From NCBI GenBank assembly GCA_000231825.2, contig JH720355.1, positions 457,854-521,853 on the forward strand: a stretch of DNA of 64,000 bases, read 5' to 3'. Of this stretch, positions 12,171 to 23,921 are shown piece by piece (the first letter of the stretch is position 1; each line of letters starts with the position of its first letter). The notes under the pieces were generated by a model. The model was not told the DNA's origin, did not search any database, and was given only the letters and a program-made list of their open reading frames with translations. The DNA is from Tetrahymena elliotti 4EA. Taxonomy: Eukaryota > Ciliophora > Oligohymenophorea > Hymenostomatida > Tetrahymenidae. The position numbers and the translations under genes were made by a program.

Positions 12171-12776
12171 TTAATTACCTTTAATACCATTTAATTGTAA
12201 AAAATGTTTTTACTTTTTATTTAATTTTAATAAATACTCCTGGATAATAATAATAATTATTTTAGAGCATTATAACAATATATATTTATGATATATTGAT
12301 TGTTGATCTATTCGCATAATAAAATTTAAATTTTACCTATTTATGGTTTATTGAAAATAGATTAAAAAATATGAATTTCAAAATTTTTTCTTTTTAAATC
12401 TAATGACCAAATTAAAATTCAGATTTCTCTATTACTTTTTAATTAAAATAGATAATAATTAATGTGTGGTTGCTATTTCAAGATTATTTGTAAGTTTATT
12501 ATGAAATAAATTTCTCAAGAAATAGTACCATAGATATACAGCTCTATGCATTTATAATCTTAACAATCAATTACTGTAGATCTAAAACCATGTTCAAATT
12601 TATAATATTTATTTTATTTGCATTAAATACATTTTATGAATCTAAGGTTTCATTTATAAATTGCAATTTTATGAGCTTTCTCTTATGAAGTTTTTTTTGA
12701 TAATCTAATTATAAAAAAAAATTTTTGTGATTATCTTAACATTTTTAATTTAAAAAATTAATTAAAAAATCAAAAT

Positions 12777-13910
12777 ATGGAAATTGAAGAAGAAAAATAA
12801 ATAGTAGTAATTGATAAAATTGTAAAAGATAATATCTTAAAATATAAAAAAAAGAAGTAAGCTAAGGTTTAATGGTATCCTAAATTACCTAAGAAGATAA
12901 AAGACTGGAATTCAGAGCCTATTTATATTTTTTTTATGTTTAAAATATTTAAAAGTTATGAAGATGAAGATTATAATAGGCATAGATATTTTGGATATGC
13001 GGATGCAGGAATAGGGAAGGTAGAGTAAATTTATTTAGATAAAATAAATAAGACTATTGATTTGAATTTCAAACTTTTCTCTTCTGGATATGAGGATTTT
13101 TAGTACTTGATTTAAGTTTTTAAGAATAGATAAGATGCTTTGTATTTTGATTTGTCAAATCTCTTAGAATAATATCAAATGTGGACTAAAAACCATTTGT
13201 TATATCTTTATAATATCTTTTCTAATAAAAACGTTTTTAATAAAACTTTTCAAGAGAAAATTGATTCAGCATTTCCATAATTTGAGTAGACAGTTAAAGT
13301 ATGGGCAAATGAAACTTTCCCAAATGAATTATTTGAAATAGAGATAGGAACTGTAAGATTAGAATTAGCAAAGCCAGAATTGATTAAAAAAATATTCTCG
13401 TAGAACTTGATGATGTTACTTGGTGGAGAAGTTTATGAGATATATCAAAATTTAATTTAATACAATTTAAAAGAAACTTTAAGTAGCTTCTTAGAAGGTG
13501 GAGAATATAATGGAAGATTACAACTTGAAAAGATAATAATTTTAATTAAAGCTTTTATGGATAATCGTTTAGATGAATCTGTTTTTTAAGATGAAATCTT
13601 TACATTAGACGGAATTTCAATACCTGTTAAAAAAAATGTGAATATTTATTTTTATGATTAGGATGAAAAGAAAATTACTAAAGAGAATAAAATACATTTC
13701 TTTTTAATAACCTTCTACAATATCGAACCCAGTTGGATAAAATATTTAATAGAAACAAGAGAACAGTTTTCTCAATACAAAAATTAAATTTAACTACAAG
13801 GTTTAAAATAAGCCTAAAATAATTAATTCTATAAAAATTTTGAATTTATTTGTAAGTAGGAATACTTCTTAGAAAAATTTAATTATATTAAATAAATTAA
13901 AAATGATTGA
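12777..13910 (+). CDS. Array family A protein, intact copy 2 (377 aa)
   Basis: Open from ATG 12777 to TGA 13908-13910. It is 9 residues shorter than its sisters because the N-terminal K/Q stretch lacks the KKQKYIESE-like segment (IVVIDKIVKDN here). All later landmarks are kept: FGYADAGIGKVEQ, YNGRLQLEK, DGISIPVKK, and CKQEYFLEKFNYIKQIKND at the end. The variable patch after NH reads LLYLYNIFSNKNVFN. It lies directly downstream of the MULE relic with its own complete A upstream module. Function unknown. Confidence 0.85.
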
Positions 13911-15412
13911 AGATAAATTTATTTTGAAAGTAAGTGAGTGACAATTAATTAACTTAATTTCACCAAATATCTGTTAGTCATACTCTATTTTTTATATTTA
14001 TTTTTTACCTTTTTAAAGTTTTTCAATATTTCCATCAACTGAATTTATATCTAGAAAGTAATATCAGTCTTCTCACACAAAACATAGAAAATTTGTAAAA
14101 TAAAATTTTAATCTAATTTTCTCTTGATTTTTCATAAACTAAAATTTCCTGTTTTTACAAAATCTTAATGATTAAAATCATATAACTATAACACCAGACC
14201 GATCTCAACCCCTTTGTCTCCAGATAACTAAAATTCCCAATTTTTACTTTTTTAATGATGAATTTTTTGATAATTTTTTCCATTATATTAAGGACGCTCT
14301 ATATTTAGAATCTTGCTAGTTGAAAATTTGAAAAATTATAAAATGAAAAATTAAAATACAAATTAAAAACGGAGTAATAAACTTCAAATGAGAAATAATA
14401 TGTTTATTTTAAAGATAATTTACTTATTTAATTTTTTTTGTATGAATAAAATAATTATCTACTTTTATTTTATTAGTTTATTTTTAAAATGAAAGTGAAA
14501 AAATAATTAAGTTAAAACAAATAAATTATAAAAAAATAATGATATTATTTATTTGTTATTTGTCTTTACTTCCTGTTAATTTTGCTAAAATTGTTTATTT
14601 TTTATCAAATCTAATATGCTCAGTAATTTTTTCTTTTCTTTTGCTTAATTCTATTTAAATTTATATATAAACTCACTCTTAAACCCTCTAAATTAGAATT
14701 TCTCTTCTGACTTACAACATTTCGTACTACATACAGAAGTGGAGAAGAATGAGGTTTCTATAGGATATAATTATTTTCTTTAATAAGTAAGAATTTTAGG
14801 AAAGATATTTTAGAAACTATTATTTAAAAAGCAAATTATTTATTATTTAATTTTAATAAATGTCCCTAAAAAAGGATAACATTTTTAAAGCATAATAAAA
14901 ATATTATTTAAAATTTGCATTTTTGGCTTACTAACTGTTTATCTATTTGTGGATTAGTTAATTAAAAATAGATTAAAAGTAAAAATTCCAAAATTCATTC
15001 TTAATTTAATTAAATTTAAAGGCAACATCATAATTAAAATTTCTCTATTACTTTTTTAATTAAAATAGATAGCATGATTGCTATTTCAATATTATTTGTA
15101 ATGTTATTCTGTAATAAATTTATCAAGAAAAAGTATTCAAATCATGAATATTTAGTCTTAACTACATATTACTGGAGATAAAACTCATGTTCAAATTTAT
15201 AATATTTATTTCACTTACTTTTAAATATTTTTCTAAAACATTTCTTTTTTCTTAAAGGTTTCTCTGAAAAATTAAAATTTTAAGAACTTTGTGAATTTAT
15301 ATTTTAATTATCTATTTATTTGCTTCTTAAATTACTTAAACCAAGCAAGTTTTCTGATTATAAAAACAATATATACATATTTTGAAAGAAATAATTATTA
15401 AAAAGTAAAAAT
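13911..15412. other. Spacer with a B 3' remnant and an A upstream module
   Basis: No gene is seen. About 14280-14520 is a worn B 3' module (TTTAGAATCTTGCTAGTTGA, then AACTTCAAATGAGAAA), so a B gene once stood here and has been deleted. About 14820-15412 is the A upstream module, with the TTACTTTTTTAATTAAAATA box at about 15050. Confidence 0.6.
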
Positions 15413-16573
15413 ATGGAAATTGAGGAAGAAAAATGTAAAGTAGTGAAAAAATAAAAGTACATTGAATCTGAAACAGATAGAATTGTAAAATATAATATCT
15501 AGTAATACAAAAAAAAGAAGCAAGTTAAAGTTTAACATTATCCTAGATTACCTAAGAGGATAAAAGACTGGAATTCAGATCCTATTTATATTTATTTTAT
15601 GTTTAAAATATTTAAAAGCTATGAAGATAAAGATTATAATAGGCATAGATATTTTGGATATATTGATGCAGGAATAGGGAGGATAGAGTAAATTTATCTA
15701 GATAAAATAAATAGGACTATTGATTTAAATTTCAAACTTTTTTCTTCTGGATATGAGGATTTTTAGTACTTGATTTAAGTTTTCAAGAATCAATAAGATG
15801 CTCAGTATTATGATTTGGCAAATCTCTTAGAATAATATCAAATATGGACCAAAAGCCATCTTTTAATGGTTTTTAATACCTTATCTTCTAATTATATTAT
15901 TAATAAAACTTTTCAAGATAAACTTTATTCTGCAATTCCAGAATTTGAGTAGGCAGTCAAAGTATGGGCAAATCAAACATTCCCAAATGAATTATTTGAA
16001 ATAGATATAGGAACTGTGAGATTATAATTAGCAAAACCTGAAATCATTAAAAAAATATTCTCTCAAAACTTGATGATGTTACTTGGTGGAGAAGTTTATG
16101 AGATATTTCAAAATTTAATTTAATACAATTTAAAAGAAACTTTAAGCAGTTTCTTGGATGGTGGAGAATATAATGGAAGATTACAGCTTCAAAAGATACT
16201 AATTTTAATTAAGAGTTTTATGGATAGATATTTTGATGAAACTTTTTTCGAAGATGAAATTTTTACTTTGGATGGTATTTCGATGCCTGTTAAAAAAACA
16301 ATGAATTTATATTTTTATGATTAGTATGAAAAGAAAGTTACTAAAGAGACTAAACCACATTTCATTTTTATAACCTTCTACAATATCGAACCCAGTTGGA
16401 TAAAATATTTAATAGAATTAAGATAATAATTTGCTCAACACAAAAATAAAATTTAGTTAGCAGGGTTATTGCAAGCCTCTAAAAATCAATTCTATAAAAA
16501 TTTTGAATTTATTTGTAAGTAGGAATATTTCTTAGAAAAATTTGATTATGTTAAATAAATTAAAAATGTATGA
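15413..16573 (+). CDS. Array family A protein, intact copy 3 (386 aa)
   Basis: Open from ATG 15413 to TGA 16571-16573. It has the standard layout (FGYIDAGIGRIEQ, YNGRLQLQK, DGISMPVKK, CKQEYFLEKFDYVKQIKNV). This copy is the most divergent in the variable patch, reading LLMVFNTLSSNYIINK after the conserved SH. It also has ELRQQFAQHKNK and LLQASKNQ changes in the C-terminal third. These replacements keep the frame, consistent with a protein still under selection. Function unknown. Confidence 0.85.
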
Positions 16574-17282
16574 AAAGAAATTTATTTTACAAGTGAATGA
16601 CAAATAATTACTTCTATATATAAATGCTCCAAAATAATAAATATCCTCATTATACTCAAGACTTTTAAAATATATTATTAAATTACTTTATTAGTTTTAT
16701 ATGAAATTAAATGTATTTGAAAACTAACTCCCTTCATCATTTTTACTGTTTTATTTTTAAAAGCTATTGAAATGTTATGAAATTTTTTAAATTTTGAGTT
16801 TTTCTATTCATTCAATTTTATTAAGTTTTTTGTAGATTATTTATATTTTATTATCTTAAATATATATGATGATTGTAATTTTTTCTATTTATCAATTTTA
16901 AAATAATTTTTGATATAATATGTAAGAAATGATTTTCATAAAAATGAACAAAATTACAGATAAATTTAATTTAGATTTATTTAGTCAATCTATAAAAATT
17001 ATTTTAACATGCTGATTGTTGACTCTTTAGTTGAGTAACAGTTACCAATCTATTCTAAAGTTCATCCACACCTTATTATGGATTATCAGGAAAATTAAAT
17101 AATTATAATCAATTTTTATTTTTTGTTTTCAGGGGTAATAGATAAAAAGAAGTTATTTTAGACTGAGCAGAAGAATTGGTTGAAACCAAATAACTAACAC
17201 ATACATACTAAGATACATATTAAAATAAAAAAACATAAATCAATCAATTAATTTTCCTTATCTTTTCCTCAATAATTTAACT
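16574..17282. other. Unique AT-rich spacer
   Basis: No gene is seen. A stretch around 17085-17230 (AGGGGTAATAGATAAAAAGA) has fewer A/T runs but no frame longer than a few tens of codons. Similarity to family B resumes at 17283. Confidence 0.4.
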
Positions 17283-17640
17283 ATCCCTAATTTCAAAAAA
17301 TTTTATTTAATAATTTTTAGATGGTGATTTATAAACTTTCTACTTATAATTATGCCAAAAAAATATGAAGGATGAGATTTAGAATCTAATTAATGGGTAA
17401 GATTTTAGTGGCAGAGTTTAAATGCAAAAAAAGATGAATTGGCATAAATAAATGTTAAAAGAGAAGTTAATTAAGGTAAAAGATGAAGTTATAATTATTT
17501 AGGGATAAGTGGTACCAACAAAAAGATAATCTAAAATGTTATATTATAATCATAGAGGACAGTAAATAACCTCCAAATAAAATATTACTTTTTTTTGAAA
17601 TTAATTACGAAATTTAAGTGCATTTTCAAGTGTAATCCAT
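17283..17640 (+). pseudogene. Array family B, short fragment
   Basis: Only the part of B from the 'IPNFKKKIF' region to the 'YYNHRGQ' region is left (about 17283-17600), with frameshifts. Examples are the FNGR equivalent read through a shifted frame and a shortened IRTYDF block that runs into a truncated B 3' module at about 17610. Neither the N-terminal half nor the terminal EYFLEKF block is present. Confidence 0.75.
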
Positions 17641-18542
17641 GACCCTGTTCTATGGTTTTTAGAATCTTTGTTATTTGGAAATTCTATTCAAAAAACAAAA
17701 AAAGATGAACTAACAATAAAGTTTAAAAATTAAAAATGATGAAAACTTCATTTAAAAATCATTTATTAAATTTAATTTTTTTGTAATTTATTTCCTTACT
17801 AGAAATATTTCAAACTGTAGAAATATAGAAGACTGAGGGTTCTAGAAAACACAGTTATTGTTTTTCTTTCTAAAATATGATTTTTTTGAAAGATATTTTA
17901 GTAACTCGAATTTAAAAAGATAATTATTTTTTATTGAATTTTAATAAATTCCCCTTTAGAAGAATAAAACACACAGAAAGAAGATAGTAAAACTATGATT
18001 TAAATTTACATTTACTCCTTACTAAATTTTTATTTATTTATCTCATTAAACTAATAAAATACCTATTTTTGATTTGTTTCAAAATAGATTCAAAGAAAAA
18101 ATAAAAAATTTTTTTTCTTTTCATAATTTTCTTTTTAAATTTAAAGGTAAAATTAAAATTAAGATTCCTCTATTACTTTTTCTATTAAAATAGATAATAG
18201 AGTGTATGGTTGCAATTTTTATATTATTTGTAATGTTATTATGTAATAAATTTCTAAAAAAAAGGATAACAGCTATACAGCTAGGTAGATTTAATGTTAT
18301 TGATAAAGTACTGGAGATAAAACCATCTTCAAATTTATAATGTTTATTTTACTTACTTTACATATTTTTTAAAAAATATTCTTTATAATCAAAGGTTTCT
18401 ATGAAAAATAAAAATTTTAAGAACTTTTTTGAGTCAAGTTATATTTTAATTATCTATTAATTTGCTTCAACTTAATTGAAAAAACAAATATTATGATTCT
18501 ATAAACATTTTTCAATTAAAAAATTATGTAAAAAGTAAAAAT

Positions 18543-19703
18543 ATGGAAATTGAAGAAGAAAAATAAATAACAGTTAAATAATAAAAGTACATTGAATCAG
18601 AAACTGATAAAATTGTAAAATATAATATCTAGCAATACAAAAAAAAGAAGCAAGTTAAAGTTTAATAGTATCCTAGATTACCTAAAAGAATAAAAGACTG
18701 GAATTCAGATCCAATTTATATTTATTTTATGTTTAAAATATTTAAAAGTTATGAAGATGAAGATTATAATAGGCATAGATATTTTGGATATGCTGATGCA
18801 GGAATAGGAAGGATAGAGCAAGTTTATCTAGATAAAATAAATAAGACTATTGATTTAAGTATAAAGTTTTTCTCTTCTGGATATGAGGATTTTTAGTATT
18901 TGATTTAAATTTTTAAGAATCGATAAGATACTTTGTATTATGATTTGGCAAATCTCTTAGAATAATATTAAATGTGGACTAAAAACCATTTTGAAGAGAT
19001 TGTTAATACCTATTCTGATAAAAATGTTTTTAATAAAACTTTTCAAAATAAACTTGATTCAGCCTTTCCATAATTTGAGTAGGCAGTAAAAGTATGGGCA
19101 AATGAAACTTTCCCAAATGAATTATTTGAAATAGAGATAGGAAATGTGAGATTAGAATAAGCAAAACCTATATTGTTTAAAAAAATATTCTCACAGAACT
19201 TGATGATGTTACTTGGAGGAGAAGTTTATGAGATATATCAAAATTTAATTTAATACAATTTAAAAGAAACTTTAAGCTGTTTCTTAGAAGGTGGAGAATA
19301 TAATGGGAGATTACAACTTGAAAAGATGTTAATTTTAATTAGAGGTTTTATGGATAGATATCTTGATTAATCTGTTTTTGAAGATGAAATTTTTACTTTG
19401 GATGGAATTTCAATACCTGTTAAAAAAACAGTGAATTTATATTTTTATGATTAGTATGAAAATAAAGTTACAAAAGAGCCTAAACTGCACTTTATTATGG
19501 CAACCTTCTACAATATTGAAACTAATTGGATAAAATATTTAATAGAAACAAGATAATAATTCTCTCGATACAAAAATTAAATTTAGTTAAGAGGGTTAAA
19601 ATAAGCCTAAAAAAATCAATTCTATAAAAATTTTGAATTTATTTGTAAGTAGGAATATTTCTTAGAAAAATTTAATTATATTAAATAAATTAAGAATGAT
19701 TGA
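18543..19703 (+). CDS. Array family A protein, intact copy 4 (386 aa)
   Basis: Open from ATG 18543 to TGA 19701-19703, same length as copies 1, 3 and 5. Landmarks are FGYADAGIGRIEQ, YNGRLQLEK, DGISIPVKK and CKQEYFLEKFNYIKQIKND. The variable patch reads FEEIVNTYSDKNVFNK. One conserved tryptophan differs: the Trp of the early WYP motif is Gln (TAG) here. Function unknown. Confidence 0.85.
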
Positions 19704-20411
19704 AAATAAATTTCTTTTGTTAGTTAGTTAGTTTTACTTATTTTTTTTTTAATACATCTAATATCTAAAATATTATTCAGATAATAAATATCCTAATTTT
19801 ACTCTTAAGACTTTTTAAAATATATTATTAAATTACTTCATTAATTTTACATTAAATTTAATGAGAAACTAACTATCAAAATAATTTTTACCGTCTCATT
19901 TTTAAAAGTTATTTAAATGAAATTATATTTTTCAAATTTTGAGTTTTTCTATTCAATTTAATAGTTTTGGATTTGAGATGAACAAAAAACGAGTTAGGTT
20001 TTTATAGATTACTATAGATATATATGATGTTTACATATTTTTTCTATTTATCAAATATAAAATTAATTTTATGATGTATTGTTTTTTTTACTTATGGTCT
20101 TAAAGAAAAAATTTCATAAAAATGAAAAAAACTTAGTTTTAAATTTAATCACCATTTACTCAGTCTATAAGACATTATTTTAACATAAATATTAAAATCA
20201 ATTATGATTATGGATGAATGAATCAAAATAAAGAAAGAAGATAAGATTCTAAAAGTAAAAAATATTGAATTAACTCTGATTCAATTGAAATTTAATTTTT
20301 AATTTTTAACTCTTTACAACTTCACAATGAGTACCCAAGATAAAAATATATAAATATTAGGTATAATGATTGCAGATCAATCTTTCTTATCAAAAATTTA
20401 TAGATTTATTA
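19704..20411. other. Spacer and B upstream module
   Basis: No gene is seen. The B upstream module is worn here (CTCTTTACAACTTCACAATG, then TTATAGATTTATTAATG from about 20310). Confidence 0.5.
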
Positions 20412-21164
20412 ATGAAAGAATAAGAACACAGCATAGATTCTGTGGAAAAAAATCAAAATAAAATTGATGATTTATGTAAACTGTAAAATAATAGAAGACA
20501 ATCAATAAAATAAAAAGAGAAGAGTTTATTAAGTGGGATGGGTTCCTTTAATATAAAATAGTAGATAAATTGTCCTTCCATAATCCTTTTTTTTAAAAAG
20601 TGATGAAAAAATGTGATGATGAGACTTACATAAAATGCTAAAGCTAAATAAAAGAGCTTAAATAAGTTATTAATCTTCTAAATAAAATCAAGTATATCAT
20701 CCAAGAAAAATTTAAGTAGTCATTCAAGTAGTTGAATGGATAGATTGAAAAAATTCATTAATTTGAATAAAAAATCCCTGATTTCAGAAAAAAAAATTCT
20801 CAAAAAATTTTATTTAATTTTTAGCTGGTGATTTATCATCTCTCTATTAATAACTATACGATTAATTTATATAAATTTTAAATGAAGTGGAGTTAATTGA
20901 GATAGTAGATGGAGTTAAAACTCTTGAGGGATAAGTAATACTAACTAAAAGATAGACTAAAAAAATGTTTTATTATTATCATAGAGACAGATAAATAACA
21001 CCTAATAACATTTAAGAAATTTAAGAAATGAGTTCTTTTATAAATCTTTCAAGAATATTTAATAAAATAATTAAAGATAGAATTATTCTGAAGTAAATAT
21101 TATTTAAAATTTAGATTATCTTTGCCCATAAGAATATTTTTTAGAAAAGTTCAAATATGTTTGA
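20412..21164 (+). pseudogene. Array family B, broken copy
   Basis: The start codon and both ends of family B are present, including the terminal LEKFKYV with TGA at 21162-21164. The frame breaks within the first ~75 codons (it reaches TGA at the KKMMKK-equivalent near 20600). The FGFTDSGF region is deleted, there is a gap in the middle, and several short indels follow. It is the second best preserved B copy but not translatable. Confidence 0.85.
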
Positions 21165-21810
21165 ATTTAAATTAGAAAAAATGGAAATTTCTTAATACAT
21201 TTTTTAATAGAGAACAAACACTAATTACTAAAATTAAGTGCCTTTTCAAGTACCGCTCTTGACCTAACTCTATTGAACTATATTCCAAAACGAATTATCA
21301 TAATAATATTAAGACTATCTATGGAAAATTTTATTTAAAAATCAAGAATAGATTCAAAAATTAGAATGCACAAATTAAAAATAAATTTTAGAATTAAAAA
21401 TGAAAGAAAAAAAACTTCAAAAATGAGAAATTTAAAATGATAATCATTTATTTTTATTTTATTTAATATGGGGATAAAAGAAATTAAATTAAAACCAATC
21501 AAGTATTAATAAAAATAATATTATGAGTCTTTGCCTTTTGTAGAATTTGATAAAATCCCTTATTTTTTTTGTCAAATTTAAAAAAATTTCTTTTTGTTTT
21601 TTTATGGATATTTTTCTTCCTTTTTTTATTTCCAATCAAATGCTTATCATAAAAATTTTGAATTATCCTTCTAGAGAATCTATTCAATGTCCTTTCCTCT
21701 CAAGTTATCCATTAGTCCCTACATTTGCTTCAACCATCATTATTTAGCAATAATTCAAAATAAATGAGCATTAATCTTTGGAAGGTAGGAAAATTTAGAG
21801 ATAAATGGAT
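21165..21810. other. B 3' module and unassigned sequence
   Basis: About 21165-21460 is the B 3' module. About 21540-21760 is less AT-rich (ATTATCCTTCTAGAGAATCT and onward) and may belong to the Merlin-like relic that follows, but no family motif is visible in it. Confidence 0.45.
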
Positions 21811-22053
21811 ATGTAATTTTATTTTGAAAATTCTAAATCAATAATGCTAGGAGAAAATAGAGAAGTAGTTGAAATAGATGAATTGTACCTTAAAAGAAAA
21901 TATTTGAGGGGGAGGGTATTAATCAAGAATTAATGGATTTTACAGATCACCAAAAGAAGCTATGAATTTAATAAAACAATAATAATTATAGTAGATTTCA
22001 AATTTTACTCAAAATTTCTTCTGAAGAACAATATTCATTCTGTTGAGGGTTGA
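21811..22053 (+). pseudogene. Merlin/ISXO2-like transposase fragment
   Basis: The frame 21811-22053 (80 codons) contains REVVEIDELYLKRKYLRGRV, then NQWILQI and an IHSVEG end. This matches the first catalytic block of ISXO2/Merlin (IS1016-type) transposases: VVEIDE, the K-K-Y...RGR basic run, the W.F/L strand, and the I.SDEW block. The Asp of VEIDE would be the first catalytic residue. In place of the expected second Asp-containing SDEW the frame reads SVEG and stops. No N-terminal zinc ribbon or terminal repeats were found, so it is a fragment. Confidence 0.6.
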
Positions 22054-22760
22054 GGTTTTTTTAAAATGTGAATTTTTAAAAGATATTTTAGAAATTCTAA
22101 TTTAAAAATCATATTATTTTTAATTTAATCTCAATAAATCCTTCTATATAATAATAAAATTTTTAGAGCATAGTAAAAATATAGTTTAACATTAATATTT
22201 CTTATTTACTGGAAGTTTATCTGAGAATTGAGAATAAGATAATTTGATCAAAGATGATGATTTTTAAAGTTGGTCTTTTTTTTCTAATAAAAGTAATAAT
22301 ATGCTTATTTATTTAATTGAAAATAGATGAAAAATATGAATTTCAAAATTTTTATTTTTTAAATTTTCTTTTTAAATCTAAAAACCAATTTAAAATACAG
22401 ATTTCTCTATTACTTTTTTAATTAAAATAGATAATAGTTCATGCATGGTTGAGATTTCAAAATTATTTGTAATTTTATTATGCTATAAATTACTCAAGAA
22501 AAAATATTGCAGTTCTTGTATTTTTGACAAACAATTAATTACTGAAGATATATGCCATGTTCAAATTTAAAGCATTTCAATTACTTTAAATCTTCATCTA
22601 AAAAATACTGAAAGGTTTCTTTAAAAAATTATAATTTTATGAACTTTCTTTTGTGAAGTTTTTTTAATCTATTTATTTGCTTGTTCACTGACTTGAAAAA
22701 GATAAGGGTTTTGATTATATATAAACATTTTTGAATTAAAAATTATTGAAAAACAAAAAT
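22054..22760. other. A upstream module
   Basis: No gene is seen. It is the A-family upstream module with the TTACTTTTTTAATTAAAATA box at about 22410 and the TTTTATGAACTTTCTTTT box about 120 bp before the start codon. Confidence 0.6.
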
Positions 22761-23921
22761 ATGGAAATTGAGGAATAAAAATAAATAGTAGTTAAAAAAT
22801 AAAAGTACATTGAATCTGAAACTGATAAGATTGTAAAAGCTAATATTTTAAAATATAAAAAAAAGAAGTAAGTTAAAGTTTAATGGTATCCTAAAATACC
22901 TAAGAAGATAAAAGACTGGAATTCGGAGCCTACTTATATTTATTTTATACTTAAAATATTTAAAAGCTATGAAGATGAAGATTATAATAGGCATAAATAA
23001 TTTGGATATGTAGATGCAGGAATAGGGAGAATAGAGTAAATTTATCTAGATAAAATAAATAAAACTATTGATTTAAATTTAAAACTGTTCTCTTCTGGAT
23101 ATGAGGATTTTTAGTACTTGATTTAAATTTTTAAGAATCGATAAGATGCTTTGTATTTTGATTTAGCAAATCTGCTAGAATAATATCAAATGTGGATTAA
23201 AAACCATATATCTTATATTTGTAATGCCTTTTCGAATATAAATGTTTTTAATAAAACTCTTCAAGATTAAATTGATTCAGCATATCCAGAATTTGAGTCT
23301 GCAGTTAAAGTATGGGCAAATGAAACTTTCACAAATGAATTGTTTGAAATAGAAATAGGAACTGTGAGATTAGAATCATTAAAGCCTGTATTGATTAAAA
23401 AAATATTCTCCCAAAACTTGATGATGTTACTTGGAGGAGAAGTTTATGAGATATATCAAAATTTAATTTAATACAATTTAAAAGAAACTTTAAACAGTTT
23501 CTTAGAAGGTGGAGAATATAATGGAAGAATTCAACTTGAAAAAATGCTAATTTTAATTAAAAGATTTATGGATAGAAGTCTTGATGAATCTGTTTTTTAA
23601 GATGAAATTTTTACTTTGGATGGTATCTCAATGCCTGTTAAAAAAACTTTGAATATTTATTTTTATGATTAAAATGAAAAAAAAGTTACTAAACAACCTA
23701 AACTGCATTTCTTTTGTATAACCTTATACAATGTTGAACCTAGCTGGATAAAATATTTAATAGAAACAAGATAATAATTATCTCAATACAAAGATTAAAT
23801 TTAGTTACGAGGGTTAAAAGTGGCCTAAAATAATTAATTCTATAAAAATTTTGAATTTATTTGTAAGTAGGAATACTTCTTAGAAAAATTTAATTATGTT
23901 AAATAAATTAAAAATAATTGA
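22761..23921 (+). CDS. Array family A protein, intact copy 5 (386 aa), last of the array
   Basis: Open from ATG 22761 to TGA 23919-23921. It keeps YNGRIQLEK, DGISMPVKK and CKQEYFLEKFNYVKQIKNN. The Tyr of the RYFGY motif is Gln here (KQFGYVDAGIGRIEQ). The variable patch reads ISYICNAFSNINVFNK. It lies tail to tail with the full TTD14-like gene, 551 bp apart, mirroring the A copy / TTD14 fragment pair at the start of the window. Function unknown. Confidence 0.85.

Larger units (their letters stand above)
10313..12190 (+). mobile_element. Mutator-like (MULE) element relic, approximate limits
   Basis: This block interrupts the usual B 3' module / A upstream module succession. The left limit is where B 3' sequence ends (about 10313); the right limit is where the A4 upstream module resumes (about 12190). 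It contains the decayed transposase described separately and, near the left end, a cluster of ATGCAAAA-like words (10450-10510). I could not identify terminal inverted repeats or a target duplication by eye. Confidence 0.55.
1..23921 (+). repeat. Tandem array of alternating family B / family A genes
   Basis: Copies of two related ~380-codon genes alternate in one direction: A(1-377), B(2183), A broken(4396), B broken(5543), A(7108), B broken(9448), A(12777), B remnant(~14280), A(15413), B broken(17283), A(18543), B broken(20412), A(22761). Each gene carries its own repeated flank. A genes have a ~500-650 bp upstream module (about 3870-4390, 6670-7107, 12205-12776, 14820-15412, 17910-18542, 22100-22760). 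B genes have an upstream module with the words ATTCTTTACAACCAGAATC and TAGATTTATTAATGAAAG. A shared B 3' module holds words such as TTAAGTGCATTTTCAAG and TTATCATAATAATA. The ancestral unit is therefore inferred to be one B plus one A gene. Neither family is recognised. Confidence 0.9.

Noticed and set aside
21547..21747. 66-codon plus-strand frame rich in Phe/Ile
   Set aside because: Lies in spacer with no start context or family motif; probably chance in AT-rich DNA.
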